A stretch of 40,419 nt of DNA from an uncultured Eubacterium sp. (GCA_934358495.1 CAKRKO010000015.1:1-40419); one strand, 5' to 3'. Positions 1-8,040 are shown, counted from the first letter of the stretch. Notes: generated by a model not told the origin, from the letters alone. A program made the numbers and translations.

Positions 1-73
1 TGATTCTGAGAAGAATATGTCAGCTTTCGCTGACCAGAATCACGCACCAAGTCTCACGTGCGTTCGACTTGAA
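1..73 (+). repeat. Structured intergenic repeat, copy 1
   Basis: Arms TGATTCTG (1-8) and CAGAATCA (35-42) pair perfectly. They enclose a one-sided bulge AGAAGAATAT (9-18) and a hairpin GTCAGC-TTTC-GCTGAC (19-34). A second hairpin follows, CAAGTC (48-53) with GACTTG (66-71). The same layout with different stem bases recurs at 19941-20014. The element may begin before the window. Its function is unknown; the repeat is seen in the sequence, a structured RNA role is inference. Confidence 0.6.
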
Positions 74-304
74 TATAGAAGTGTTCTTATAGAAAAAGGA
101 AGGTATCTGGCGGCGTTAAAAATGTGTGAAATAAGAACAAGAGAAAATACAATTCAGCAAAAATGTTTAAAATACAGGCGGGGACGGACTTTACAAGTTT
201 TTTTAGTAGTATTAAAATAAAGCTGTTCCGAAAAAATGCAGAATACATATAGTTTTTGCAGAAGAAGCGGAATAATCCAAAAGAAGCATGAGGAGGATAA
301 TATC

Positions 305-607
305 ATGATTAATGCAGCTTTTATTTATGTAGCACCAGGACAGAACCCACAGGAGCAGAAAGCAGTGATTCCGTCCGAGACACTTACGTTACATGTCGTA
401 GGATGTTCTACTTACGAGCAGGCAGAGGCAGCGGCAAAGGAACTGGTTGCAAACGGATGTGGCGCTATTGAGTTATGTGCAGGTTTTGGAAACGAAGGAA
501 TTGCACGAATCAAGAAGGCAGTTGGACCGGAGATTCCGGTAGGAGCTGTAAAATTTGATTATCATCCGGCTTTCGGTTTCAAGAGCGGAGACGAATTATT
601 CCAGTAA
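305..607 (+). CDS. DUF6506 family small protein
   Basis: A 100-residue soluble protein with no signal peptide or membrane segment. The start at 305 is chosen because AGGAGG (291-296) sits 8 nt upstream; an in-frame extension to 236 has no such site. The central part (CGAIELCAGFGNEG, then VGAVKFDYHP) looks like a small alpha/beta fold with glycine-rich turns and fits the DUF6506 family from memory. No catalytic role is known to me. It stands alone between the structured repeat at 1-73 and degV, with no clear promoter or terminator of its own. The family call is moderate; the reading frame is convincing because of the ribosome binding site and regular composition. Confidence 0.75.
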   Translation: MINAAFIYVAPGQNPQEQKAVIPSETLTLHVVGCSTYEQAEAAAKELVANGCGAIELCAGFGNEGIARIKKAVGPEIPVGAVKFDYHPAFGFKSGDELFQ

Positions 608-612
608 GACGG

Positions 613-641
613 TTGTTTTTTCTCTTGCGGTATGGTACTAT
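613..641 (+). promoter_or_regulatory. Candidate degV promoter (extended -10)
   Basis: TTGTTT (613-618), 17 nt, then TACTAT (636-641) preceded by TGG, an extended -10. The -35 match is weak, so the call rests mostly on the extended -10 and on its position 62 nt before the degV start. Confidence 0.35.
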
Positions 642-688
642 TTGTAGTACTGATAAAAATAGAGTTTAGAGCAAGAGAGAAAAAAAAC
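616..688 (+). repeat. Inverted repeat with nested hairpin before degV
   Basis: TTTTTTCTCTTGC (616-628) can pair with the A/G-rich arm at 671-688 with a 2-nt bulge. Nested inside is a perfect hairpin GTACTA-TTTG-TAGTAC (635-650). The outer 3' arm ends immediately before the degV ribosome binding site GGAGG (689-693). It could act as a terminator for the upstream gene or as a leader structure. Confidence 0.45.
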
Positions 689-702
689 GGAGGAATGAAA
701 AT

Positions 703-1575
703 TTGAGTAAAGTAGCGATTGTGACAGACAGTAACAGTGGAATTACTCAGGCACAGGCAAAAGAACTTGGAATTCGCGTCATGCCGATGCCGTTTTATAT
801 TAATGAAGAAATGCTTCTGGAGGATATTGATCTGACCCAGGAACAGTTTTATGAGAGATTGACAGAAGGTGCGGATATTCATACATCCACCCCTATTTTA
901 ACTGATTTTACAGAACTTTGGGATGAACTGCTGGAGGAGTACGATGAGATCGTGCATATTCCGATGTCCAGCGGACTTTCCAGTACCTGTTCTACCGCAG
1001 CAATGCTGGCACAGGATTATGAAGGAAAGGTATTTGTCGTAGACAATCAGCGTATTTCCGTGACACAGCGGCAATCTGTGATGGATGCCATGGAACTTGC
1101 GGCTGCAGGAAAAAACGGTCAGGAGATCTATGATAAACTCATGGAGAATAAAATGGAATCCAGTATCTATATCATGCTGGATACCTTATATTATCTGAAA
1201 AAAGGCGGACGTATCACACCGGCGGCTGCAGCCCTTGGTACCTTGTTGAAATTAAAACCGGTTCTTCAGATCCAGGGTGAAAAGCTGGATGCTTTTGCGA
1301 AAGCAAGAACAGTCAAACAGGCGAAGAACATTATGATCAAACAGATCAAAGATGACTGCGAGCGTCGTTTTGGTTCTGCTGATGGCACCGGTGTACACAT
1401 TTCCATGGCGTATACCCATGACCTGGAGGCAGCGGAAGAGTTCAAAAAAGAAGTACAGGCAGCATTTCCGAATCATGAGATCGTGTTGAATCCGCTTTCT
1501 CTGAGCATTGCCTGCCATATCGGACCGGGAGCATTGGCCGTGACTGCCACAAAAGCAATTGAGGTAGATGCATAA
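703..1575 (+). CDS. DegV family fatty-acid-binding protein
   Basis: A 290-residue protein of the usual DegV length. The family binds a single fatty acid in a pocket between two domains and, as FakB, presents it to the kinase FakA. Visible hallmarks are VAIVTDSNSGIT at the N terminus, the HTSTPI stretch near residue 66, the IPMSSGLSSTCSTA loop that holds the carboxylate, and the KKGGRI motif near residue 168. The start is TTG at 703, with GGAGG at 689-693; the nearby ATG at 695 runs into a stop after three codons. Its stop overlaps the next start by one base (TAATG), so the thioesterase is translationally coupled. Which fatty acid it binds cannot be read from sequence. Confidence 0.9.
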   Translation: MSKVAIVTDSNSGITQAQAKELGIRVMPMPFYINEEMLLEDIDLTQEQFYERLTEGADIHTSTPILTDFTELWDELLEEYDEIVHIPMSSGLSSTCSTAAMLAQDYEGKVFVVDNQRISVTQRQSVMDAMELAAAGKNGQEIYDKLMENKMESSIYIMLDTLYYLKKGGRITPAAAALGTLLKLKPVLQIQGEKLDAFAKARTVKQAKNIMIKQIKDDCERRFGSADGTGVHISMAYTHDLEAAEEFKKEVQAAFPNHEIVLNPLSLSIACHIGPGALAVTATKAIEVDA

Positions 1576-2006
1576 TGATTGATTACGAGAAGTTAAAAGA
1601 AATCAGAAACATGGGATATATCAAGCATACCGGGATTCGGACAGTAGAACTCCGGGAAGGCTATGCAAAATGTGAAATTGTATTGGATGAGCGTCATGCA
1701 AATCCCATCGGTTCCACGCATGGCGGTGTATTGTTTACTTTGGTAGATACTGTGGGCGGAGCGGCAGCTACCAGCCGTGGCAGATATGTGACCACTGTGT
1801 CAGGAAATATTAATTATCTGCGTCCTGCCATGGACTGTAAAAAACTGATCGGAGAATCCCGTGAAATCAAGGTTGGCAAAAAAATGTGTGTGTATGATGT
1901 GATGATCACCGACGAGAACGACCGCGAGATTGCCAAGGCAACGATGACGTTTTTTTATCTGGATAAAATTAATGCAGACGAATTTATAAGTTTTGCTTAT
2001 GAATAA
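1575..2006 (+). CDS. PaaI-type hotdog-fold thioesterase
   Basis: A 143-residue single-domain hotdog protein. The family hydrolyses acyl- or aryl-CoA thioesters in the cytoplasm. The signature helix with STHGG and LVDTVGG (about residues 48-63) carries the His-Gly-Gly motif and the acidic residue expected of PaaI/YdiI-like enzymes. Its start codon shares one base with the degV stop, and this coupling to a fatty-acid-binding protein suggests a role in acyl-chain turnover or CoA recycling, which is inference. The natural substrate is unknown. There is no terminator immediately after it; the hairpin at 2081-2107 lies beyond the purA promoter. Confidence 0.85.
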   Translation: MIDYEKLKEIRNMGYIKHTGIRTVELREGYAKCEIVLDERHANPIGSTHGGVLFTLVDTVGGAAATSRGRYVTTVSGNINYLRPAMDCKKLIGESREIKVGKKMCVYDVMITDENDREIAKATMTFFYLDKINADEFISFAYE

Positions 2007-2029
2007 AGGCGATATATTAGAAAAAAGAT

Positions 2030-2058
2030 TTTACATCTTGTATATTATCGTGTATAAT
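2030..2058 (+). promoter_or_regulatory. purA promoter (sigma-A type)
   Basis: TTTACA (2030-2035), exactly 17 nt, TATAAT (2053-2058). The predicted start near 2065 gives a leader of about 70 nt to the purA start, containing the hairpin at 2081-2107. Confidence 0.7.
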
Positions 2059-2080
2059 CATAAAGTAAAACGGAAAATAA

Positions 2081-2107
2081 AAAAGACAGGTTTTACACCT
2101 GTCTTTT
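2081..2107 (+). terminator. Terminator-like leader hairpin before purA
   Basis: AAAAGACAGG (2081-2090), loop TTTTACA, CCTGTCTTTT (2098-2107). The stem is perfect and ends in a T run. It lies downstream of the purA promoter and just before the purA ribosome binding site, so it could end read-through from the thioesterase or attenuate purA. Confidence 0.6.
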
Positions 2108-2134
2108 ATAATGCCGAAGGAGGAATCTGTAATT

Positions 2135-3409
2135 ATGGTAAAAGCTGTAGTAGGAGCAAACTGGGGTGATGAAGGAAAAGGTAAAATCACCGACATGTTG
2201 GCAAAAGAGGCAGATATTATTGTTCGTTTCCAGGGTGGCGCAAATGCAGGCCATACAATCGTGAACAATTATGGTAAATTTGCACTTCATACACTTCCGT
2301 CAGGATGTTTTTATGGACATACAACAAGTATCATCGGTAACGGTGTTGCATTAAATATTCCGGTACTGTTCAAGGAAATCCAGGACATTGTTGCAAAAGG
2401 TGTGCCAATGCCAAAAATTCTTGTGTCTGACCGTGCACAGATGGTCATGCCATATCATGTGTTATTCGATCAGTACGAAGAAGAGCGACTGGGTGGTAAA
2501 TCATTCGGTTCCACAAAATCCGGTATTGCACCATTCTACTCAGATAAATATGCAAAAATCGGTTTTCAGGTAAGTGAATTATTTGATGAGGAGCTTTTAA
2601 AAGAGAAAGTTGTCAGTGTCTGCGAGACAAAGAACGTTACTTTAGAGCACCTGTATCACAAACCGTTACTGAATCCGGATGAGTTATTAGAGACTCTGCA
2701 CCAGTACAAAGAGATGGTAGAGCCGTATGTATGTGATGTATCTACTTATCTGTGGAATGCAATTAAAGAAGGCAAAGAAATCCTGTTAGAGGGTCAGCTT
2801 GGTACATTAAAAGATCCGGATCACGGAATTTATCCGATGGTTACATCTTCTTCCACACTGGCAGCATATGGAGCAATCGGCGCAGGTATCCCGCCATACG
2901 AGATCAAGAAGATTATTACAGTCTGCAAAGCATACTCAAGTGCAGTAGGTGCAGGCGCATTTGTCAGCGAGATCTTTGGTGATGAAGCTGATGAGCTGAG
3001 AAGACGCGGTGGCGACGGTGGTGAGTACGGCGCTACAACAGGCAGACCGAGACGTATGGGATGGTTCGACTGTGTTGCCAGCAAATATGGATGCCGTCTG
3101 CAGGGTACTACAGATGTAGCATTTACCGTACTGGATGTACTTGGATATCTGGATGAGATTCCGGTATGTGTAGGTTACGAGATTGACGGTGAAGTGACAA
3201 CTGACTTCCCGACCACTGCAAAACTGGAGAAAGCAAAACCGGTATTAAAGACATTACCGGGATGGAAATGCGATATCCGCGGAATCAAAAAATACGAAGA
3301 TCTTCCGGAAAACTGCCGCAAATATGTAGAGTTCATCGAGGAACAGATAGGTTTCCCGATCACTATGGTTTCCAACGGACCGGGCAGAGAAGATATCATA
3401 TATCGTTAG
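2135..3409 (+). CDS. purA: Adenylosuccinate synthetase
   Basis: A 424-residue cytoplasmic enzyme that joins IMP and aspartate using GTP to make adenylosuccinate, the first committed step to AMP. The P-loop GDEGKGK and the GGANAGHT motif are intact, as is GATTGRPRR near residue 309. The start at 2135 is preceded by AAGGAGG (2117-2123); an extension to 2111 is in frame but lacks a site. Two active-site stretches differ from the textbook enzyme: the usual EGAQGTLLD reads EGQLGTLKD, and the usual IGTTGRGIGP region reads FGSTKSGIAP. These variants suggest a divergent clostridial branch rather than loss of function. It has its own promoter and terminator. Confidence 0.93.
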   Translation: MVKAVVGANWGDEGKGKITDMLAKEADIIVRFQGGANAGHTIVNNYGKFALHTLPSGCFYGHTTSIIGNGVALNIPVLFKEIQDIVAKGVPMPKILVSDRAQMVMPYHVLFDQYEEERLGGKSFGSTKSGIAPFYSDKYAKIGFQVSELFDEELLKEKVVSVCETKNVTLEHLYHKPLLNPDELLETLHQYKEMVEPYVCDVSTYLWNAIKEGKEILLEGQLGTLKDPDHGIYPMVTSSSTLAAYGAIGAGIPPYEIKKIITVCKAYSSAVGAGAFVSEIFGDEADELRRRGGDGGEYGATTGRPRRMGWFDCVASKYGCRLQGTTDVAFTVLDVLGYLDEIPVCVGYEIDGEVTTDFPTTAKLEKAKPVLKTLPGWKCDIRGIKKYEDLPENCRKYVEFIEEQIGFPITMVSNGPGREDIIYR

Positions 3410-3475
3410 ACATATGGAAACATAGCTATTCAGACCAAAGCAGATTTGTAAAAAATAGGTATAAAAATGTTAGAC

Positions 3476-3507
3476 AGGAGCAGCGAAACAATCGGCTGCT
3501 CCTTTTT
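3476..3507 (+). terminator. purA terminator
   Basis: AGGAGCAGC (3476-3484) pairs with GCTGCTCCT (3495-3503) and is followed by a T run. A standard intrinsic terminator. Confidence 0.85.
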
Positions 3508-3535
3508 CTATATGATAAGAAATTATGATGAATTT

Positions 3536-3602
3536 CCTGTCATATAAAAGCACTTCGTGCAAACGATGCGCACTCGCACGATAAGAGATCCTTGCTGTCA
3601 GG
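3536..3602 (+). repeat. Structured intergenic repeat, copy 4
   Basis: Outer arms CCTGTCA (3536-3542) and TGTCAGG (3596-3602) pair with one mismatch. They enclose hairpins GCAC-TTC-GTGC (3550-3560) and TGCG-CACT-CGCA (3567-3578). Positions 3550-3579 match 31349-31378 at 26 of 30 bases. The rest of the 3410-3847 gap holds no gene: an A/T-rich stretch, a small CCTAT/ATAGG hairpin (3627-3643) and the glgC promoter. Confidence 0.6.
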
Positions 3603-3747
3603 TAGTTTTTTTGGCGGTATGTAAACCCTATTTTTACCATAGGAATAAAACAAAAGAAAAAAGTCGCTGTTTTGTGTAAAATTATGAAAAAATGTAAAAG
3701 AAACTGAAAAACATTGTAAAAAATATTGAGAAAAACACAAAATACAC

Positions 3748-3776
3748 TTTAAAAATTGGTGAATATGCAGTATAAT
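3748..3776 (+). promoter_or_regulatory. glgC promoter
   Basis: TTTAAA (3748-3753), 17 nt, TATAAT (3771-3776). The perfect -10 supports the call, the -35 is weak. The leader to the glgC start is about 65 nt. Confidence 0.55.
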
Positions 3777-3847
3777 ATAACCAATACCCATACTAACTAT
3801 TTGAAAATTATGGGAAGAAATACTAATTTTTCAGAGGGGGATATGAA

Positions 3848-5056
3848 GTGGAAAAAGAAATTATTGCTATGCTGCTTGCCGGTGGTCAGGGCTCACGATT
3901 ATATGCGCTGACACAGAAGCTTGCAAAACCTGCAGTTCCATTTGGCGGAAAATACCGAATCATTGATTTTCCGTTATCCAATTGTATAAATTCCGGTATT
4001 GATACCGTAGGTATTCTGACACAGTATCAGCCACTTGTTTTGAATGAGTACATTGGAAATGGACAACCCTGGGATCTTGACCGTTTACACGGAGGCGTCC
4101 ATGTATTGCCACCATATCAGAAAGCATCCGGTTCCGACTGGTACAAAGGAACTGCGAATGCGATTTACCAGAACATTTCGTTTATTGAGCGTTATGATCC
4201 GAAATATGTCATCATTCTTTCCGGTGATCAGATCTGCAAACAGGATTATAGCGATTTTCTGGAGTTCCATAAGCAGAAAGGCGCAGAATTTAGTGTGGCT
4301 GTTATGGAGGTACCATGGGAAGAGGCCTCCCGTTTCGGACTGATGGTTGCGGATGAGAATGACAAGATTACAGAATTCCAGGAAAAACCGGCGAATCCGA
4401 AGTCAAACCTGGCTTCTATGGGTATCTATATTTTCAACTGGGATGTACTGCGTAAGTATCTGATCGAAGATGAGGAAGATCCGGAATCTGAGAACGATTT
4501 TGGTAACAATATTATCCCGAATCTGTTGCGTGATGGCAGAGATATGTATGCATACCACTTCAGTGGTTACTGGAAAGATGTCGGAACGATTTCTTCTCTG
4601 TGGGAAGCAAATATGGAAGTACTCGATCCGAAAAACAGTGGTATTGATCTGTTTGATGATGACTGGAAAATCTACAGTCGAAACAGTGGTATGACTGGTC
4701 ATAAGATTGGCGCGCATGCGGAGATTAAAAACTCTATGATCACAGATGGATGCCGTATTGACGGTGACGTAGAGCATTCGGTTCTGTTTGCCGGTGTAAA
4801 AGTGGCACCGGGGGCCGTTGTTAAAGACGCAGTTGTCATGGGTGGTACTGTGATTAAAGCTGGCGCAGTGGTTGAGCATTGTATTATCGGTGAGAATGCC
4901 GTGATCAGTGAAAACGCAAAAGTCGGTGTGGTAAAAGAAGGCGAGGACAAAGGTGTGGCTACCATTGGACCAGGTGTCTATGTGGGAGATGGTGCAACGG
5001 TTGGCTCTAATGCCATGGTGCGAGAAAATGTAAAGGATGGTGAGGAACAATGGTAA
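3848..5056 (+). CDS. glgC: Glucose-1-phosphate adenylyltransferase
   Basis: A 402-residue enzyme that makes ADP-glucose from glucose 1-phosphate and ATP for glycogen synthesis. The nucleotidyltransferase domain opens with MLLAGGQGSRL and AKPAVPFGGKYR, giving the phosphate-binding loop and activator-site lysine region. The C-terminal third has the hexapeptide pattern of a left-handed beta-helix (for example AGAVVEHCIIGENAVI). The start is GTG at 3848, with AGAGGGGG at 3833-3840; the ATG at 3843 is in another frame. The last 7 nt overlap glgD, so the two subunits are made in step. In Bacilli and Clostridia GlgC and GlgD form a mixed enzyme with GlgC as catalytic subunit. Confidence 0.95.
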   Translation: MEKEIIAMLLAGGQGSRLYALTQKLAKPAVPFGGKYRIIDFPLSNCINSGIDTVGILTQYQPLVLNEYIGNGQPWDLDRLHGGVHVLPPYQKASGSDWYKGTANAIYQNISFIERYDPKYVIILSGDQICKQDYSDFLEFHKQKGAEFSVAVMEVPWEEASRFGLMVADENDKITEFQEKPANPKSNLASMGIYIFNWDVLRKYLIEDEEDPESENDFGNNIIPNLLRDGRDMYAYHFSGYWKDVGTISSLWEANMEVLDPKNSGIDLFDDDWKIYSRNSGMTGHKIGAHAEIKNSMITDGCRIDGDVEHSVLFAGVKVAPGAVVKDAVVMGGTVIKAGAVVEHCIIGENAVISENAKVGVVKEGEDKGVATIGPGVYVGDGATVGSNAMVRENVKDGEEQW

Positions 5057-6195
5057 AGTCAAATATTAGCGCATTGGGAATTATTTTTCCAAATTACTAT
5101 GATTCTCTTATCCCGGAGCTCGTCAATGAGCGACTGATGGGATCCATTCCTTTTGCAAGCCGCTATCGTATGATCGACTTTGTTCTGTCCAGTATGGTAA
5201 ACAGCGGCATCAACAACGTATCTGTACTGGTGCGTGAGAAATATCATTCACTGATGGATCACCTCGGTTCCGGCCGTGAGTGGGATCTGGTGCGCAAGAA
5301 CGGTGGTCTGACAATCTGGCCACCATATGCGGAGAAAGGCATGAACCTGTACAGTGGACGTATCGAAGCTCTGGAACATACCCTGGATTATCTGAAAAAG
5401 CAGAAAGAGAAATATGTCATCATGGCAGACACAAACATTGCCGTGAACTTTGATTTTAGAAAAATGGTTGCAACCCATGAGGAAAATGATGCGGATGTAA
5501 CGGTTGCATACACAGTAGAGGAAATTCCGGAAGGTTCTCTGAAAGCCGAGAATGCAAAGAAGGATATGTACTATACCTTTGATTTTGATGAGAATGGCCG
5601 TGTTACAAAATGGCATATCAATACAAAAGAAAAAGGCGTACATAACCTTGGCATGAATATCTACTGCTTCAACCGTGAGTATCTGATCAATCTGATCGAT
5701 GATGCATTTATCCGTGGAAATGTTTTCCTGGAGCGTGATATTCTGGCAAAAGAAGCAGATAAGATGAAGATTTACGGACATAAATATGAAGGCTATTGTT
5801 CCCGTATCTGCGATATGAAGAGTTATTTCCAGGAAAATCTGAAATTACTGGAAGACGAAAATCTGGAAGGACTGTTCGCGGGAGGACAGATTTATACAAA
5901 ACTGAGAGATGACAACCCGACTCGTTATATTGATGGTGCCGTTGTAAAAAACACAATGGCGGCAGATGGCTGTCTGATCGAAGGAACAGTGGAAAACTGT
6001 ATTCTTTTCCGTGGGGTAAAAGTCGGAAAAGGAGCGGTTGTGAAAAATTGTGTGCTGATGCAGGATACGGTAATTGAGCCGGATGTAAAAGCAGAGTATA
6101 TCATTACCGATAAAAATGCTGTCATTACCGCCGGAACAGAATTAAAGGGAGCAGATTCTTTCCCGGTGTACATCGCAAAACACCAGACGGTATAA
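5050..6195 (+). CDS. glgD: Glucose-1-phosphate adenylyltransferase subunit GlgD
   Basis: A 381-residue paralogue of GlgC with the same two-domain plan. The nucleotide-binding loop GGQGSRL of GlgC is missing: the N terminus reads SALGIIFPNYYDSLIPELV, although IPFASRYRMIDFVLS still aligns with the GlgC substrate region. This fits the known family role, a non-catalytic or weakly active subunit that raises GlgC activity. The start lies inside glgC (5050 against the glgC stop at 5056), so translation is coupled. A hairpin and a terminator follow; no glycogen synthase or branching enzyme gene is in the window. Confidence 0.93.
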   Translation: MVKSNISALGIIFPNYYDSLIPELVNERLMGSIPFASRYRMIDFVLSSMVNSGINNVSVLVREKYHSLMDHLGSGREWDLVRKNGGLTIWPPYAEKGMNLYSGRIEALEHTLDYLKKQKEKYVIMADTNIAVNFDFRKMVATHEENDADVTVAYTVEEIPEGSLKAENAKKDMYYTFDFDENGRVTKWHINTKEKGVHNLGMNIYCFNREYLINLIDDAFIRGNVFLERDILAKEADKMKIYGHKYEGYCSRICDMKSYFQENLKLLEDENLEGLFAGGQIYTKLRDDNPTRYIDGAVVKNTMAADGCLIEGTVENCILFRGVKVGKGAVVKNCVLMQDTVIEPDVKAEYIITDKNAVITAGTELKGADSFPVYIAKHQTV

Positions 6196-6220
6196 GGCAT
6201 AGGTATAAGATATCAATAAA

Positions 6221-6236
6221 AGTCGAGATTTCGACT
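6221..6236 (+). other. Small perfect hairpin after glgD
   Basis: AGTCGA-GATT-TCGACT, 25 nt after the glgD stop, without a T run. Possibly a processing or stabilising hairpin at the transcript end. Confidence 0.35.
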
Positions 6237-6302
6237 GAGAAAATAAAAAGCGTAAGTTTATAGGATTGTGAGAGAACAAAGCATGGAGCAATCTGTGTGA
6301 TC

Positions 6303-6340
6303 AAAAGGAGCTGTGCAGCAGTGCTGTGCGGCTCCTTTTT
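6303..6340 (+). terminator. glgCD operon terminator
   Basis: AAAAGGAGC (6303-6311) pairs with GCTCCTTTT (6331-6339) and leads into T residues; the 19-nt loop can pair further internally. The 6196-6500 gap otherwise holds only the hairpin at 6221 and the MATE promoter. Confidence 0.85.
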
Positions 6341-6421
6341 AGGAGTTCACTTAGATATGGATATTTTTTCGGATGGCATATACACATTATTTCTACAGCA
6401 TCTCCTTTGTTGAAAAAAGGG

Positions 6422-6450
6422 TTGACATTGCAATTGTTGTAAGGTTTACT
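6422..6450 (+). promoter_or_regulatory. MATE gene promoter with dyad in the spacer
   Basis: TTGACA (6422-6427), 17 nt, TTTACT (6445-6450). The spacer is filled by an imperfect inverted repeat, ACATTGCAA and TTGTAAGGT (7 of 9 positions pair), a layout that suggests an operator between -35 and -10. Confidence 0.5.
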
Positions 6451-6500
6451 AATAAACAGAGCGTTTTTTAGTATGGTAAGTAGCGGGAGAAAAATAATTT

Positions 6501-7835
6501 ATGGAACGAAATCTTACAACAGGAAGTATTTTAAAAAATATGATGTATTTTTCACTGCCATATCTGTTATCGTATTTTTTACAGACATTATATGGTATGG
6601 CGGATCTGTTTATTGTCGGACAGTTTGACGGTGTGGCGAGTACCACGGCGGTATCGGTAGGCAGTCAGGTAATGCATATGCTGACGGTTATGATCGTTGG
6701 TCTGGCAATGGGAACCACTGTTGTGATCGGTCAGGCAGTGGGAGGTCGTGACCGGGAGAAAGCTGCAAAAACTATCGGAAATACGGTTGTTTTGTTTATG
6801 ATCGTGGCAGTTGCGATGATGGCGGTTTTTCTGATGCTTGTGCGTCCAATTGTAGCAGTGATGTCCACACCGCAGGAAGCGGTGGAAGGAACTGTAGCTT
6901 ATCTGACAATCTGCTTTATCGGAATTCCGTGTATTACGGCATATAATATCATCAGTTCAATTTTCCGCGGCCTTGGAGATTCTAAGAGCCCGATGTATTT
7001 TATTGCGATTGCCTGTGCGGCAAATATTGGCTTTGACTATATTTTTATGGGTGGCCTGCATCTTGGAGCGGCAGGAGCTGCCCTTGGTACGACACTGGCG
7101 CAGGCGCTTAGTGTGGTGATTGCACTGTGCGTGATCAAACGGCGTGGTATTGGTGTAAAGGTGAGCCGAAAGGATTTCAGACCGGAACGAAAAGTAATGG
7201 GTCAGATCCTTCGCATTGGTATTCCGATTGCCCTACAGGATGGATTGATCCAGATTGCGTTTATTGTAATTACGGTCATTGCAAACCGTCGTGGCCTGAA
7301 TGATGCTGCAGCAGTCGGAATTGTGGAAAAAATCATCAGTTTCTTATTCCTTGTGCCGTCTTCCATGCTGTCTACTGTGTCAGCACTGGGCGCACAGAAT
7401 ATTGGAGCAGGCAAACCCGAACGTGCCATCAAAACGCTTCGCTATTCCATTGGAATCACGGTAGGATTTGGTGTGATCATCGCAGTTATCATACAGTTTG
7501 TAGCAGCGCCGGTAGTGGGGCTGTTTACGGCGGATGCAGCGGTTATTTTGCTTGGCACACAGTACATCCGTGGTTATATCTGGGATTGTATCTTCGCAGG
7601 TATTCATTTCAGTTTCAGCGGATATTTCTGCGCGTGCGGACGGTCAGAATTGTCCTTTATCCACAATATCACTGCCATTGTGCTGGTACGTGTGCCTGGG
7701 GTGTATCTGACATCAAAATTATTTCCGGATACGTTGTTCCCGATGGGACTTGCGACAGTGGCCGGATCTCTGACTTCGGTGCTCATTTGTCTGATTGCAT
7801 TTTCACTGCTTCAGAGAAAGAAAAAAATTGCATAA
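6501..7835 (+). CDS. MATE family efflux transporter
   Basis: A 444-residue integral membrane protein with about twelve hydrophobic segments. MATE proteins expel cationic drugs, dyes or metabolites in exchange for H+ or Na+. The N terminus NLTTGSILKNMMYFSLPYLLSYFLQTLYGMADLFIVGQF is characteristic of the DinF/NorM-like group in gut clostridia, and the two-fold pseudo-repeat is visible, with the second half starting near GQILRIGIPIALQDGL (about residue 234). It is monocistronic between a promoter and a strong terminator. The ribosome binding site GGGAGA is weak. The substrate is unknown; the dyad in the promoter hints at regulation by a transcription factor not encoded next to it. Confidence 0.92.
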   Translation: MERNLTTGSILKNMMYFSLPYLLSYFLQTLYGMADLFIVGQFDGVASTTAVSVGSQVMHMLTVMIVGLAMGTTVVIGQAVGGRDREKAAKTIGNTVVLFMIVAVAMMAVFLMLVRPIVAVMSTPQEAVEGTVAYLTICFIGIPCITAYNIISSIFRGLGDSKSPMYFIAIACAANIGFDYIFMGGLHLGAAGAALGTTLAQALSVVIALCVIKRRGIGVKVSRKDFRPERKVMGQILRIGIPIALQDGLIQIAFIVITVIANRRGLNDAAAVGIVEKIISFLFLVPSSMLSTVSALGAQNIGAGKPERAIKTLRYSIGITVGFGVIIAVIIQFVAAPVVGLFTADAAVILLGTQYIRGYIWDCIFAGIHFSFSGYFCACGRSELSFIHNITAIVLVRVPGVYLTSKLFPDTLFPMGLATVAGSLTSVLICLIAFSLLQRKKKIA

Positions 7836-7849
7836 AATTGATAAAAGAG

Positions 7850-7886
7850 GGACTTCAAAAACAGTTGTTTTTGAGGTCCTTTTTTT
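7850..7886 (+). terminator. MATE gene terminator
   Basis: GGACTTCAAAAAC (7850-7862) and GTTTTTGAGGTCC (7867-7879) form a 13-bp stem with one G-T pair, followed by a run of T. A very strong intrinsic terminator. Confidence 0.9.
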
Positions 7887-7975
7887 GCGTAAAGTCAGAA
7901 TATATGCAGTTTTGTGGATTTCCTGGCACTGATTGTGCATGTTGTATAGTGCCCATTTTCAGTCAAATTGCCAGA

Positions 7976-8005
7976 TTGACGCTGATGGGTTCAGTTGTAT
8001 ATACT
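7976..8005 (+). promoter_or_regulatory. Promoter of the kinase/Ig-repeat operon
   Basis: TTGACG (7976-7981), 18 nt, TATACT (8000-8005), each 5 of 6 to consensus. Just upstream lies an inverted repeat GGCACT (7925-7930) / AGTGCC of uncertain meaning. Confidence 0.55.
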
Positions 8006-8040
8006 TGGGCAACAGTTGAGAGAGGGAAAGGCGTGATAGG

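Noticed and set aside
17..220. A 67-codon frame at the window start
   Set aside because: It runs through the structured repeat, has no ribosome binding site and its composition is not protein-like.
4403..5062. A 219-codon minus-strand frame opposite glgC
   Set aside because: It lies wholly antisense to a clear glgC reading frame and has no recognisable domain.
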